64,000 nucleotides of DNA from Octadecabacter temperatus (GTDB lineage: Bacteria; Pseudomonadota; Alphaproteobacteria; Rhodobacterales; Rhodobacteraceae), in NCBI RefSeq assembly GCF_001187845.1, contig NZ_CP012160.1, positions 2,728,001 through 2,792,000 of the forward strand. Direction: 5' to 3'. Positions 25,276-35,500 of the stretch are shown piece after piece. The number at the start of each line of letters is the position of its first letter. Position 1 is the stretch's first letter. The translations under genes and the position numbers were made by a program. The notes under the pieces were generated by a model. It was not told where the DNA came from. It was given only the letters and a program-made list of their open reading frames with translations, and did not search any database.

Positions 25276-27353
25276 TGAAAACTTGGCGACTTGATGATGG
25301 CGGTCAGACTTTGGTTCTGGCGGCGCGGCGCGAACGACTGCCTGAAGTGGTCTATTGGGGCGCTGTTTTGCCCGCGGACGAGAACCTTGAAACATTGCTG
25401 GCGGCACACGCGATTGACTTGACGGGTGGTATGCTTGACGAGAACCCAGACTTGTCGCTTTGCCCCGAAGCATCGCGCACATTTCCCGGCCAGCCCGGAC
25501 TTATTGTGCGTAGTGAAAACGGCACGCCACTGTTGCCGAAGTTCCGTTTTTTGTCGGCCGAGAATGGCAAAGACCTGACGCTTAAGTACCGCGACGGCGA
25601 CAACGGTCTCACGCTGACGTTCTCGTTTGTGACCGACCCAGACACCAACGTCATCCGCGCCAAAACGATCCTGAACGCGGACGCACCTGTGCACCTGCAT
25701 TGGCTTGCGGCCCCCGTGATGCCTGCACCGCAGCAGTCCGATGAGATGATCGACTTTTCCGGCCGCTGGTGCCGCGAGTTCGAAACGAACCGCACTGCTT
25801 GGTCCCCCGGTATTCGCTACCGCGAAAATCGTACGGGGCGTACAGGGCATGAACACTTCCCCGGTTTGATCGTGCCCTTAACAGGTGCCACGAACACGCA
25901 GGGCGAGGCTTATGCATTCCATTATGGCTGGTCTGGCGGTCACCGCATGATCGCTGAGGAACTGCCTGATGGGCGGCGTCAAATTCAATGGGGTCATGCC
26001 GCGCGCATGGAAACCGAAGCCGCAACAGAATTCAGCACAGCCCCTTTGTTCATGACCTTCTCAGACAAAGGCTTGAATGGCTGCGCAGTCTCGTTCCAAC
26101 GCCACGTTCGCGACCGTGTCGTGACATGGCCCAAACCAGATCGCCCGCGCCCTGTGCACTACAACTGCTGGGAAGCGGTCTATTTCGACCACAAACTTGA
26201 CGTGTTGTCAGACATCGCGGACCGCGCCGCCAAACTGGGTGCCGAACGCTTCGTGTTGGACGACGGCTGGTTCGGCAACCGTGACGACGACACACGCGCG
26301 CTGTCCGACTGGGAAGTAGATGAACGTAAATACCCTGACGGGCTAACCCCACTGATCGATCACGTTCATTCGTTAGGCATGTCGTTTGGCATTTGGTTTG
26401 AGCCCGAGATGATCAACCCTGACAGTGACATTCACCGCGCCCACCCAGATTGGGCTCTTGGCAGCGAAGATCAAACGCTAGGTCGCCAACAAAAGGCGCT
26501 CAACATGGCGCTGCCAGAAGTGCGTGACTTCTTGTTTGACCGCATGTCAGCTGTCCTGACGGATCACGACATTGATTACATCAAATGGGACCACAACCGC
26601 GTGCTGCCGATGCCGGATGCGGCACAGACTCGCGGATCTTATGCATTGATCGACCGTTTGCGCGATGCCTTTCCGTACGTGGAAATCGAAAGCTGCGCAT
26701 CAGGTGGAGGCCGCATCGACTTTGGCATCCTGAAACGTACGCAACGTGTTTGGCTTTCTGATTCAAACGACGCGCTCGAACGCCTGCACATTCAACATAA
26801 CGCGGCCCTTTTCCTACCTTTGTCGATTACGGGTTCCCATGTTGGTCCGCGTCGGTGCCACACGTCAGGGCGCACGCTCGACATTTCGTTCCGTGCTTGG
26901 GTCGCCGCACAACGGCATATGGGGTTCGAAATGGACCCTCGCGAACTCGACGATTATGAAACCCGCGTGCTAACCGAAGTCACAAGCTGGTGGAAACACA
27001 ACCGCGAATGGATGCAGGCTGCGGATATCCTGCTGCTGGACAGCCCTGATCCCGCCATCATCGCTGAGCAACAAATGCAGCCCGACGGTGAACGGTTTGT
27101 TGTCTTCGCAGGCAAAGCCGCAACTTCGGCACAGATATCTCCGCGCCCATTGCGCCTAACGGAGCTCGATCCGAACGCAATGTACGAAGTCTCATTGGCC
27201 AATCGTGTTACAGCATCACACCTGTCCCGCGGCACACAGGCGTTGAAGGACGGACCGGTCACACTTTCAGGAACCTATCTTATGCGCCACGGTTTGACCT
27301 TGCCATGGTCGTTCCCTGAAACCATGTGGGTGCTCGAAGGGAAACGACTATGA
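25275..27353 (+). CDS. Alpha-galactosidase, glycoside hydrolase family 36
   Basis: A 692-aa GH36 enzyme that releases terminal alpha-linked galactose. An N-terminal beta-supersandwich (about residues 1-290) precedes the (beta/alpha)8 barrel, with FVLDDGWFG near 326, the nucleophile D439 in KWDHNR and the acid/base D496 in SDSNDALER; a C-terminal beta domain follows. There is no signal peptide, so it acts on imported sugar in the cytoplasm. It is coupled by overlapping stop/start codons to the permease before it and to dgoK after it. Melibiose-like sugars, raffinose-type sugars or algal galactosyl-glycerols are possible substrates. Confidence 0.92.
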   Translation: MKTWRLDDGGQTLVLAARRERLPEVVYWGAVLPADENLETLLAAHAIDLTGGMLDENPDLSLCPEASRTFPGQPGLIVRSENGTPLLPKFRFLSAENGKDLTLKYRDGDNGLTLTFSFVTDPDTNVIRAKTILNADAPVHLHWLAAPVMPAPQQSDEMIDFSGRWCREFETNRTAWSPGIRYRENRTGRTGHEHFPGLIVPLTGATNTQGEAYAFHYGWSGGHRMIAEELPDGRRQIQWGHAARMETEAATEFSTAPLFMTFSDKGLNGCAVSFQRHVRDRVVTWPKPDRPRPVHYNCWEAVYFDHKLDVLSDIADRAAKLGAERFVLDDGWFGNRDDDTRALSDWEVDERKYPDGLTPLIDHVHSLGMSFGIWFEPEMINPDSDIHRAHPDWALGSEDQTLGRQQKALNMALPEVRDFLFDRMSAVLTDHDIDYIKWDHNRVLPMPDAAQTRGSYALIDRLRDAFPYVEIESCASGGGRIDFGILKRTQRVWLSDSNDALERLHIQHNAALFLPLSITGSHVGPRRCHTSGRTLDISFRAWVAAQRHMGFEMDPRELDDYETRVLTEVTSWWKHNREWMQAADILLLDSPDPAIIAEQQMQPDGERFVVFAGKAATSAQISPRPLRLTELDPNAMYEVSLANRVTASHLSRGTQALKDGPVTLSGTYLMRHGLTLPWSFPETMWVLEGKRL

Positions 27354-28255
27354 CCTCTGATCATATGCCAAAGTGGATTGCCGCCGATTGGGGCACATCG
27401 AACCTACGCCTTTGGGCAATAGGTGATGATGGGGCCGTTTTGGACATGCGGACTTCTGACAAAGGTATGGGGCAACTCGCGCCCGATGCATTTGAAGCGG
27501 TTCTTGTCGATCTTGCTGCTGATTGGCTCGATACGGCAGACACGGTTGTTGCGTGCGGCATGGTTGGCTCGCGCCAAGGCTGGGTTGAAGCGCCGTATCA
27601 AACAGCACCTTGCGGCGTCTGCCCAAACAAGATGGTCACGGCCCCTGTTCTTCGCGACGCGCTGACCGTCCACGTGATACCCGGCATCCGCCAAACCGAT
27701 CCTGCAGACGTTATGCGCGGTGAAGAAACCCAGATCGCGGGGTACCTCGCGCAGACCGACGATTGGGACGGCGTCATCTGCCTGCCCGGAACCCACACCA
27801 AATGGGTTCATGTATCCGCTGGTGAAGTCGTCAGTTTTCAGACCTGTATGACAGGTGAAATGTTTGCTCTCCTCGCCGAGCAATCGGTGTTGCGTCATTC
27901 CATAGCTGACAGCGGTTGGGACGAAGACACATTTCTTGAGGCCGTCTCACAAACGATGTCACGCCCTGAGCGTTTGGCGGGGCAGCTGTTTTCCCTACGT
28001 GCGGCGCAGCTTGTCCACGACACAGATGCACAAACACTTCGTGCTCGGCTTTCCGGTCTGTTGATTGGTGCAGAACTTGCGTCGACCAAACCCTATTGGC
28101 TCGGCCAAAACGTTGCGCTGATTGGGGCGGATGCTGTGTCCCAACCCTACCTTGCAGGGCTTGCCGCGCAGGGTGTCGACGTCGCGCGCGCAGATGCCAC
28201 CGAAATGACCCTTGCTGGCATCAAAGCCGCGCACGCCCTTCTGGAGACAAAATAA
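27350..28255 (+). CDS. dgoK: 2-dehydro-3-deoxygalactonokinase
   Basis: A 301-aa sugar acid kinase phosphorylating 2-keto-3-deoxygalactonate at C6. The N-terminal phosphate-binding segment AADWGTSNLRLW, CGMVGSRQGWVEAPY, MRGEETQIAGYL and CLPGTHTKWVHV are family signatures. The ATG at 27350 overlaps the alpha-galactosidase stop (ATGA), and its TAA overlaps the dgoA ATG. It is the first of two committed lower steps of the De Ley-Doudoroff route that are encoded here. Confidence 0.92.
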   Translation: MTSDHMPKWIAADWGTSNLRLWAIGDDGAVLDMRTSDKGMGQLAPDAFEAVLVDLAADWLDTADTVVACGMVGSRQGWVEAPYQTAPCGVCPNKMVTAPVLRDALTVHVIPGIRQTDPADVMRGEETQIAGYLAQTDDWDGVICLPGTHTKWVHVSAGEVVSFQTCMTGEMFALLAEQSVLRHSIADSGWDEDTFLEAVSQTMSRPERLAGQLFSLRAAQLVHDTDAQTLRARLSGLLIGAELASTKPYWLGQNVALIGADAVSQPYLAGLAAQGVDVARADATEMTLAGIKAAHALLETK

Positions 28256-28863
28256 TGACCCGCAACATCATCGCTATTCTGCGCGGCATCACCCCAGACG
28301 AAGTCGAGGGCGCTGCAGCAGTCCTAATTGACGCTGGCATCACCTCAATCGAGGTGCCGCTCAATTCGCCAGATGCGTTTACATCCATCGCCTATCTGTC
28401 CGAAGCATTCGGCAGCGACGCATTGATTGGCGCGGGCACAGTTTTAACCGTCGAAGAGGTGAACCGCGTCGCGCAAGCGGGTGGAAAACTTGTCGTTTCC
28501 CCGAATGCCGATCCGCGTGTAATCCACGCCACCAAAACAGCTGGCATGCAAAGTTGGCCAGGGGTCATGACCCCGACCGAATGCTTCTCCGCGCTAAAGA
28601 ACGGCGCTGATGGTTTGAAGCTGTTTCCGGGATCGTTGCTTGGTCCTGACGGGCTAAAAGCCATCCGCGCGGTATTGCCCGAGGGCACGCAGGTCTACGC
28701 CGTCGGCGGCGCTGGCCCAAACAACTTCGCGGATTGGTTTGCTGCCTCGGTTGACGGTTTCGGAATTGGTTCCAGCCTGTATAAACAGGGCATGACAACT
28801 GCAGACATCGCCAGCCGTGCTGCCGATATCGTTGCAGCCTATGATGCCGCAAAACAGGACTAA
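28255..28863 (+). CDS. dgoA: 2-dehydro-3-deoxy-6-phosphogalactonate aldolase
   Basis: A 202-aa class I aldolase of the KDPG/KDPGal family, splitting KDPGal into pyruvate and glyceraldehyde 3-phosphate. The catalytic base E33 in SIEVPLNSP and the Schiff-base lysine K122 in GLKLFPG are present, with IGAGTVLT before them. I used the ATG at 28255, which overlaps the dgoK stop; a longer reading frame upstream is only the shadow of dgoK. KDPG aldolase (Eda) is similar, but the IEVPLNSP motif and dgoK partner favour the galactose enzyme. Confidence 0.92.
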   Translation: MTRNIIAILRGITPDEVEGAAAVLIDAGITSIEVPLNSPDAFTSIAYLSEAFGSDALIGAGTVLTVEEVNRVAQAGGKLVVSPNADPRVIHATKTAGMQSWPGVMTPTECFSALKNGADGLKLFPGSLLGPDGLKAIRAVLPEGTQVYAVGGAGPNNFADWFAASVDGFGIGSSLYKQGMTTADIASRAADIVAAYDAAKQD

Positions 28864-28867
28864 CGAC

Positions 28868-29692
28868 ATGATCTATGACGACGCTAAATGCACACTGGGT
28901 GAGGGCCCACTTTGGCACCCTGAGCGGGGCGAATTGTTCTGGTTCGATATTCTTGGAAAGCGGATGCATATCAAAGGCCGGCATTGGCAGTTCAACCGCT
29001 GCGTTTCCGCCGCAGGCTGGATCGATGACACGCAGCTTTTGATGGCTGACAGCATCGGTTTGCATGTGTTCAACCTTGAAAACGGAACATCTGACCAAGT
29101 CGCTGAAATTGATGCCGACAACCCGATCACACGGTCCAATGATGGCCGCGCTGACCCGTGGGGTGGCTTCTGGATTGGAACAATGGGTATGAACGCTGAA
29201 CCCGGCGTCGCCGCGATCTACCGTTACTACCGCGGTGAGGTTCGGGTCTTGTTCGACAACATGCAAGTCACCAACGCGATCTGCTTTGCGCCCGACGGCA
29301 GCTACGCGATCTTCACCGACACACGCACGCGCAAGATCATGCGGCAGAAGTTGGCGGAAAAAGACGGATGGCCAGTGGGTGATCCGGAACTTTGGATCGA
29401 TTGTGGCGATGTTGACTGGAAGCCGGATGGCGCCGTGATCGATGCGGCTGGCAACTTCTGGAACGCCCGTTTTGGTGGGAACGGCATCGCCTGTTACGCG
29501 CCCGACGGTACGCTGACCCAAACCGTTGCACTGCCTGCGCACCAAACGACATGCCCTGCGTTTGGCGGTCCTGACCTGAAAACATTGTTCTGCACGTCAG
29601 CTGCAATCGGGTTGGACGGCGAAGACGATGGCAAAACATTCTCGACACCAGTCGACGCTGTCGGCCAAGCCGAGCATCAAGTTATCCTCTAA
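28868..29692 (+). CDS. SMP-30/regucalcin-family sugar lactonase
   Basis: A 274-aa six-bladed propeller of the SMP-30/gluconolactonase family. The metal-binding glutamate is in LGEGPLWHP, with the expected asparagine in VTNAICF and aspartate in GAVIDAAGN. In this operon it should open galactono-1,4-lactone to galactonate, the step after galactose oxidation. It starts 4 bases after dgoA ends. The true substrate could also be arabinono- or gluconolactone; the family does not separate them by sequence. Confidence 0.85.
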   Translation: MIYDDAKCTLGEGPLWHPERGELFWFDILGKRMHIKGRHWQFNRCVSAAGWIDDTQLLMADSIGLHVFNLENGTSDQVAEIDADNPITRSNDGRADPWGGFWIGTMGMNAEPGVAAIYRYYRGEVRVLFDNMQVTNAICFAPDGSYAIFTDTRTRKIMRQKLAEKDGWPVGDPELWIDCGDVDWKPDGAVIDAAGNFWNARFGGNGIACYAPDGTLTQTVALPAHQTTCPAFGGPDLKTLFCTSAAIGLDGEDDGKTFSTPVDAVGQAEHQVIL

Positions 29693-29729
29693 ATACGGCC
29701 TAATTCGCCGACAAACATCAAGGTGCCAC

Positions 29730-31622
29730 ATGAAACGCACGCTCGGCGTCTGCTATTATCCTGAACATTGGCCAGAAGATATCTGGGCAGAAGACGCACA
29801 CCGCATGGTGGAAGCGGGCCTGTCATGGGTTCGCATTGGCGAATTCGCGTGGTCGCGACTTGAACCGAAACCAGATGAGTTCAACTGGGGCTGGTTGGAC
29901 CGCGCAATTGACGTGTTGGGGGATGCCGGTCTGAAGGTTATTCTCGGAACACCCACTGCGACGCCGCCGCGATGGATGCTCGATAAGCATCCAGATATGC
30001 TTGCCGTTGATGAACAGGGCCGTCCACGTGGTTTTGGTTCACGCCGTCATTATTGCTTTTCGCACCGTGGCTACCGCGAGGAAAGCAAGCGCATCACCCG
30101 AATGTTCGCGGAACGTTACGGCGCAAATAAACATATTGAAGCATGGCAAACGGATAACGAATATGCCTGTCACGACACCACGCGCAACTATTCTTACGCC
30201 GCAACTGAAGGGTTCCAGCTTTGGCTGGCGCAGAAATACCAGTCTACAGATGCGCTAAACCGTGCATGGGGTAATGTATTCTGGTCAATGGAATACGATG
30301 ACTTCGCGGACGTCGATTTACCGAACCTGACGGTCACTGAACCCAACCACCCCCACGTTCTCGACTTTTATCGTTACTCTTCGGACATGGTTGTCGAATT
30401 CAACCGCGAACAAGTTGATGAGATCCGTAGGTACACCAGCGCGCCGATCATCCACAATTACATGGGCCGCGAAACGTCTTTTGACCATTTCAAGGTTGGC
30501 GCGGACCTCGATATCGCGTCATGGGACAGCTACCCGATCGGGTTTCTGTCGGATCGGCTGGAGGGCTCTCCTGAATTCAAGAAACGGTTCCTGCGCCAAG
30601 GTCATCCGGATAATCAGGCGTTTCACCACGATCTTTACCGCGCAGTCGGCAAAGGAAGATGGTGGATCATGGAACAACAACCCGGCCCCGTGAATTGGGC
30701 GCCCTACAACCCAGCCCCGCTGCCCGGTATGGCACGTCTTTGGGCATGGGAAGCTTTCGCGCATGGTGCTGAAACCGTGTGCTACTTCCGTTGGCGTCAG
30801 GCCCCGTTTGCACAAGAACAGATGCACGCTGGGCTTTTGCGCACGGATAGCAATGATGCACCCGCACTCGCTGAAGCGTTGCAAGTTTCGAAAGAAATCA
30901 ATGACCTACCAGACGTGGGAACCGCCAAAGCGGATGTTGCTTTGGTATTCGATTATGAAAGCGCATGGGCGTGGGAAGCCCAACCGCAGGGTGCAGATTT
31001 CGACCAATTCCGCCTTGCCTTTGCAGCATATCGCGCCTGTCGTCGCGCTGGTTTGAATGTGGACATCCTACCACCGGATACCGCTGATCTTTCGGCGTAC
31101 AAATTCACGCTCGCCCCTGGCCTCATGCACCTGTCTGAGCCGCTTCGGATGGCATTATCGGGCGCAACTGCGCTGATCGGGCCACGAACGGATACAAAAA
31201 CAAAAGACATCTCAATCCCGACCCCGCTTGGCCCGAACATCAATGAGCTCGATGTTTCCGTAACACTTACCGAAAGCCTGCCGCCCGAGGTTGGAGTGCC
31301 GTTGGAAAACGGCGGACAGTTTGTCCACTGGCGCGAAGTTCTGGAAGGCAACGCACCTGTAACATTGCGCGCCACCGACGGGCATGCCGCAATCATGGGT
31401 GACAAATTGCGCTACCTTGCTGGCTGGCCAGATGAGGCGACATGGGATTTGATCCTCGAAGATCTGTGCGATGAAACAGGCTTAACCCATCTTGCCCTCC
31501 CCGACGGCTTGCGTATTCGCGACACCGAAACCCATCGGTTCGTTTTCAACTACGCGCCAGAAACGCTCGAATGGAATGGTACTGAAATTCCAACCGCTGG
31601 CGTCCATTGGGAAGCGCTTTGA
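29730..31622 (+). CDS. Beta-galactosidase, glycoside hydrolase family 42
   Basis: A 630-aa GH42 enzyme. The (beta/alpha)8 barrel carries the acid/base E144 in QTDNEYACHD and the nucleophile E315 in WWIMEQQPGPVNW; a trimerisation-type domain with FDYESAWAWE and a small C-terminal beta domain follow. The start at 29730 gives the family N-terminus LGVCYYPEHWPEDIW; 34 upstream codons belong to the lactonase region. No signal peptide, so it is cytoplasmic. Together with GH36 it lets the cell use both alpha- and beta-linked galactosides. Confidence 0.92.
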   Translation: MKRTLGVCYYPEHWPEDIWAEDAHRMVEAGLSWVRIGEFAWSRLEPKPDEFNWGWLDRAIDVLGDAGLKVILGTPTATPPRWMLDKHPDMLAVDEQGRPRGFGSRRHYCFSHRGYREESKRITRMFAERYGANKHIEAWQTDNEYACHDTTRNYSYAATEGFQLWLAQKYQSTDALNRAWGNVFWSMEYDDFADVDLPNLTVTEPNHPHVLDFYRYSSDMVVEFNREQVDEIRRYTSAPIIHNYMGRETSFDHFKVGADLDIASWDSYPIGFLSDRLEGSPEFKKRFLRQGHPDNQAFHHDLYRAVGKGRWWIMEQQPGPVNWAPYNPAPLPGMARLWAWEAFAHGAETVCYFRWRQAPFAQEQMHAGLLRTDSNDAPALAEALQVSKEINDLPDVGTAKADVALVFDYESAWAWEAQPQGADFDQFRLAFAAYRACRRAGLNVDILPPDTADLSAYKFTLAPGLMHLSEPLRMALSGATALIGPRTDTKTKDISIPTPLGPNINELDVSVTLTESLPPEVGVPLENGGQFVHWREVLEGNAPVTLRATDGHAAIMGDKLRYLAGWPDEATWDLILEDLCDETGLTHLALPDGLRIRDTETHRFVFNYAPETLEWNGTEIPTAGVHWEAL

Positions 31623-32563
31623 CTAAGTTTGGAACAACCACAGACGGTCGATGTGTCGATGCGTTAGAAATTTCAGCACACGGTTTGACCGCACGCATCC
31701 TTACCCTTGGCGCGATTTTGCAAGACGTTCGGCTAAGCGGCATTGCCCACAGCCTGACCAAAGGTTCGCTTGATTTGGCCGGATACGAAGACGCGTTCAA
31801 ATTTCACGGTGCAATCGTTGGTCCCGTGGCCAATCGCATTACAAACGCAACGGCCGTGATCGACGGATTTGATCACCGTTTCGAGGCGAACTTGGACCGC
31901 GCACACACCCTGCATGGCGGCGTTCGCGGCACCCACGCACGCATCTGGGATGTGGCCCACCACGGGGCTGAACGGCTCGACCTGACGCTCAACCTCGCTG
32001 ACGGCGACGGCGGCTTCCCCGCCAATCGCACCATCACTGCGCGGTTTGATATCCTTGAGGGCCCCGCGCTGCGTTTGACCATCACGACCACGACGGACGC
32101 GCCCAGCATCGCCAACCTCACAAATCACAGCTACTGGAATTTGGACGGAACCGATCACATGCGCGACCATGCTTTGCAGATCGATGCTTTGGAGTACCTC
32201 CCTGCGACGGACGCGAGTTTCCCAACCGGTGAAATTGCGGAGGTCACGCAAACGCCGTTCGATTTCACAGAAGAAAAGCTGCTTACCCTTGGAACGCCCC
32301 CGCTCGACCACACCTACTGCCTATCGCAACATCGCCGCGCATTGATTGAATTGTTGCATCTAACCGGCGCCAGCGGCCTATCGATGCATGTCGCTACAAC
32401 AGAAGCCGGCATACATATTTACGACAATCGCCCCACCTACGGCAGCATCGCGATTGAGGCACAAGGTTGGCCCGACGCACCGCGTCACCGCCAGTTCCCA
32501 AGCATCGAAATCACCCCTCAAACGCCCACCGAACAAATCACGCAGTGGCGCTTTTCGCGTTAG
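31619..32563 (+). CDS. galM: Aldose 1-epimerase (galactose mutarotase), TTG start
   Basis: A 314-aa GalM-type mutarotase interconverting alpha- and beta-galactose. Family segments are HGAIVGPVANRI, HTLHGG, NLTNHSYWNL (catalytic histidine) and DHTYCL, and the C-terminus IEITPQTPT. No ATG fits the N-terminus; the best start is TTG at 31619, overlapping the beta-galactosidase TGA (TTGA) with GGGAAG a few bases before. It closes the operon and meets the oxoprolinase gene with a 4-base overlap of stop codons. Confidence 0.87.
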   Translation: MTKFGTTTDGRCVDALEISAHGLTARILTLGAILQDVRLSGIAHSLTKGSLDLAGYEDAFKFHGAIVGPVANRITNATAVIDGFDHRFEANLDRAHTLHGGVRGTHARIWDVAHHGAERLDLTLNLADGDGGFPANRTITARFDILEGPALRLTITTTTDAPSIANLTNHSYWNLDGTDHMRDHALQIDALEYLPATDASFPTGEIAEVTQTPFDFTEEKLLTLGTPPLDHTYCLSQHRRALIELLHLTGASGLSMHVATTEAGIHIYDNRPTYGSIAIEAQGWPDAPRHRQFPSIEITPQTPTEQITQWRFSR

Positions 32564-35500
32564 GGTTTGCCCCAACCACCCCCGCCCGGTGTCTCAAGGT
32601 AAAATGCGCCACCGGTTGGCAAATCGATTTCATCGTTGCCTTGCAGGTCATGACGTTTGCCATCCGGCATCACCGCCCAATTGCGCCCAACTGCGCCGTT
32701 CTCTCCACCATCAACGCCGAACGGCGGGACAACACGGTGCGAGCATAGCGTCGTAACCGTAACAGGTTCCAAGAACGTCATCACGCGGCGCGCGCCACAA
32801 CCACCAGAAAAAGCGCCCGCCCCACCCGATCCATCGCGCACCTCAAACCGATCAAGCCGCACAGGGAACCGTTTTTCCAGAATTTCGGGATCGGTCATAC
32901 GCGTGTTGGTCATGTGGCTTTGCACTGCGTCACACCCGTTAAAATCCGGTCCAGCGCCCGTGCCACCTGCAATGGTTTCATAGTTCTGGAAACGCTCATT
33001 TCCCCAGACGAAATTGTTCATCGTCGCCTGTGACCCAGCGATAACACCCAAGGCGCCATAAAGCGCGTTACACGCGGCTTGGCTGACTTCGGTGTTGCCG
33101 GCGATAACGGCGGCTGGATAGGTCGGGTTCAGCATACTACCCGTCGGCGCAACGATGCTCAGCGGTTTAAGGCACCCTTCATTGAGCGGAATAGCCGCGC
33201 CAACAAGCGTGCGGAAAACGTAGAGCACCACTGCGCGGCAAACGGCATAGGGCGCGTTGTAGTTGCCCTTGTGTTGCGCGCTCGTTCCGGTGAAATCGAC
33301 AGTCGCGGTTCGTGTTATTTTATCAACTGAAACAGAGACTTCTATCGTTTGTCCAATATCCATTTGGTAGCTAAATGATCCACCTTTCAGGCGGTCGATT
33401 ACGCGGCGCACGCTTTCGGTCGCGTTGTCTTGGACGTGGCCCATATAGGCCGCGACAACATCCACACCGTAACTGGAACAGGTTTGCTTTAGCTCGGCCA
33501 TGCCGGTCGCATTCGCGGCAACTTGGGCTTTTAGGTCAGCGATGTTTTGATCGATGTTGCGACAGGGGTAGCGCCCAGAGGCTAGCGTCGCGCGGGTGTC
33601 GTCCTCAAGGAAGCGTCCCTTAGCGACCAGCTGAACATTGTCGATCAACACACCCTCTTCATCGATGTGCTGACTGTCAGGTGGCGCGGAACCGGGCGTA
33701 CGTCCGCCAATGTCGGCATGATGCCCGCGCGACCCAAGCCAAAAGCGCGGCTTGCCACCGATAAACACAGGCGTCACGACGGTAACGTCTGGCAAATGCG
33801 TGCCGCCATTATACGGAGAGTTGAGCATGAATGCATCACCCTCAACCACATCCGGCCAACCCTTCATCACCGTTTTAATGCTGTCTGACATAGACCCAAG
33901 GTGCACAGGAACATGGGGCGCATTCGCCACCAGATCGCCAGAGCCATCAAAGATCGCGCAGGAAAAGTCGAACCGTTCCTTGATGTTTACAGACTGGCTT
34001 GTGTTGGCCAATGTCGCGCCCATTTGGTCGGCGACGGACATGAACAAATTGGACATCACCTCAAGCACGACGGGGTCCGCTTGCGTGCTTGTGCGACGGT
34101 CTTTCTGTTCGGCATCTGATGTCAAAATCAAATTGCCCAACGCGTCCACTTCAGCCGTCCAATCTGGTTCAATAACGTTGGTGCCTGTGGGTTCCAGAAT
34201 GATCGCTGGACCGCTGACTTTGTCGCCAACTCCCAACGAAGCACGCTCATAGAACGGACGATCATGCACCGCGATAGGATCTGGGGATTGCGCGGATTTA
34301 ACCCCTAGGTCAGGCAACGCCGCCCCCTCACCGATCGCCTCAACACTTAGCATTTCAAACAGAATTTCAGCTTCGGGGCTCGTGAACCCAAAACGTGCCA
34401 GATGTGCCGCTTCGAACGCTGCTTTCATCGCGTCAGCTGTGTCAAAGGCAACTTTCAGATCCTGTTGTGTCCCGCTATAGCGCAAATAGGCCCAAAGCTC
34501 ACTGCGAACGTCCTCGGCTCCTTGAGACAACACCGTCTCCCGCGCGCCTGCTTCCATCTCAGCTAACGTTTCTTTGGCCTTCGGAACGTTGGCCAAGGGT
34601 GCATCGAACTGGGTTTCACGCATGTCGCGAAGTTCAGCTAGCCCCATGCCAAACGCGGACAAAACGCCCGCAAACGGATGGATCAGAACGCGCGACATGC
34701 CCAGCGCCTCGGCCACAAGGCAGGCGTGCTGCCCGCCCGCACCACCAAAGCACTGCAGCGTGTAGTCCGTCACATCATGGCCGCGTTGAACGCTGATTTT
34801 CTTGATCGCGTTGGCCATATTGTCCACAGCAATCGCAAGAAACCCTTCGGCGATGTCTTCCACCGAGCGTGGTGTTTCACCGCTTTCGTTTGCGACCTCA
34901 GCGGCAAGTGCTTCAAATTTTGCGCGCACCGTTTCCACGTCCAACGGCAAGTCGCCTTCCGGCCCGAAAACATGGGGGAAATGATCTGGGTTCAGCTTGC
35001 CCAAAAGCACGTTGCAATCGGTGACAGTTAGCGGCCCGCCACGGCGATAGCACGCAGGGCCAGGGTTGGCGCCCGCGCTTTCCGGTCCAACCTGAAACCG
35101 ACCATCCGCATACCGGCAAATCGAGCCGCCTCCCGCCGCAACCGTATGAATATCCATCATCGGCGCACGCATTCGCACACCGGCCACTTCGGTCTCGAAG
35201 CTGCGTTCATATTCGCCAGCATAGTGACTTACGTCTGTTGACGTTCCACCCATGTCAAAACCGATAAGCTTGTTATGCCCAGCAGCCTCAGCCGTCTTGA
35301 CCATGCCTACAATCCCACCAGCAGGACCGGACAGGATCGCATCGCGCCCTTGGAAACGTGCAGCGTCCGTTAGGCCGCCACTGGACTGCATGAAGAACAG
35401 CCGCTCGCAAACGCGGCCAACATCCAATGCGCCCGCGACCTGATCAACATAGCGACGAAGAATCGGTGACAGATAGGCATCAACAACTGTCGTATCACCA

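Noticed and set aside
28096..28254. Upstream extension of dgoA
   Set aside because: It is the second frame of dgoK, Arg/Cys-rich, and the aldolase fold begins at 28255.
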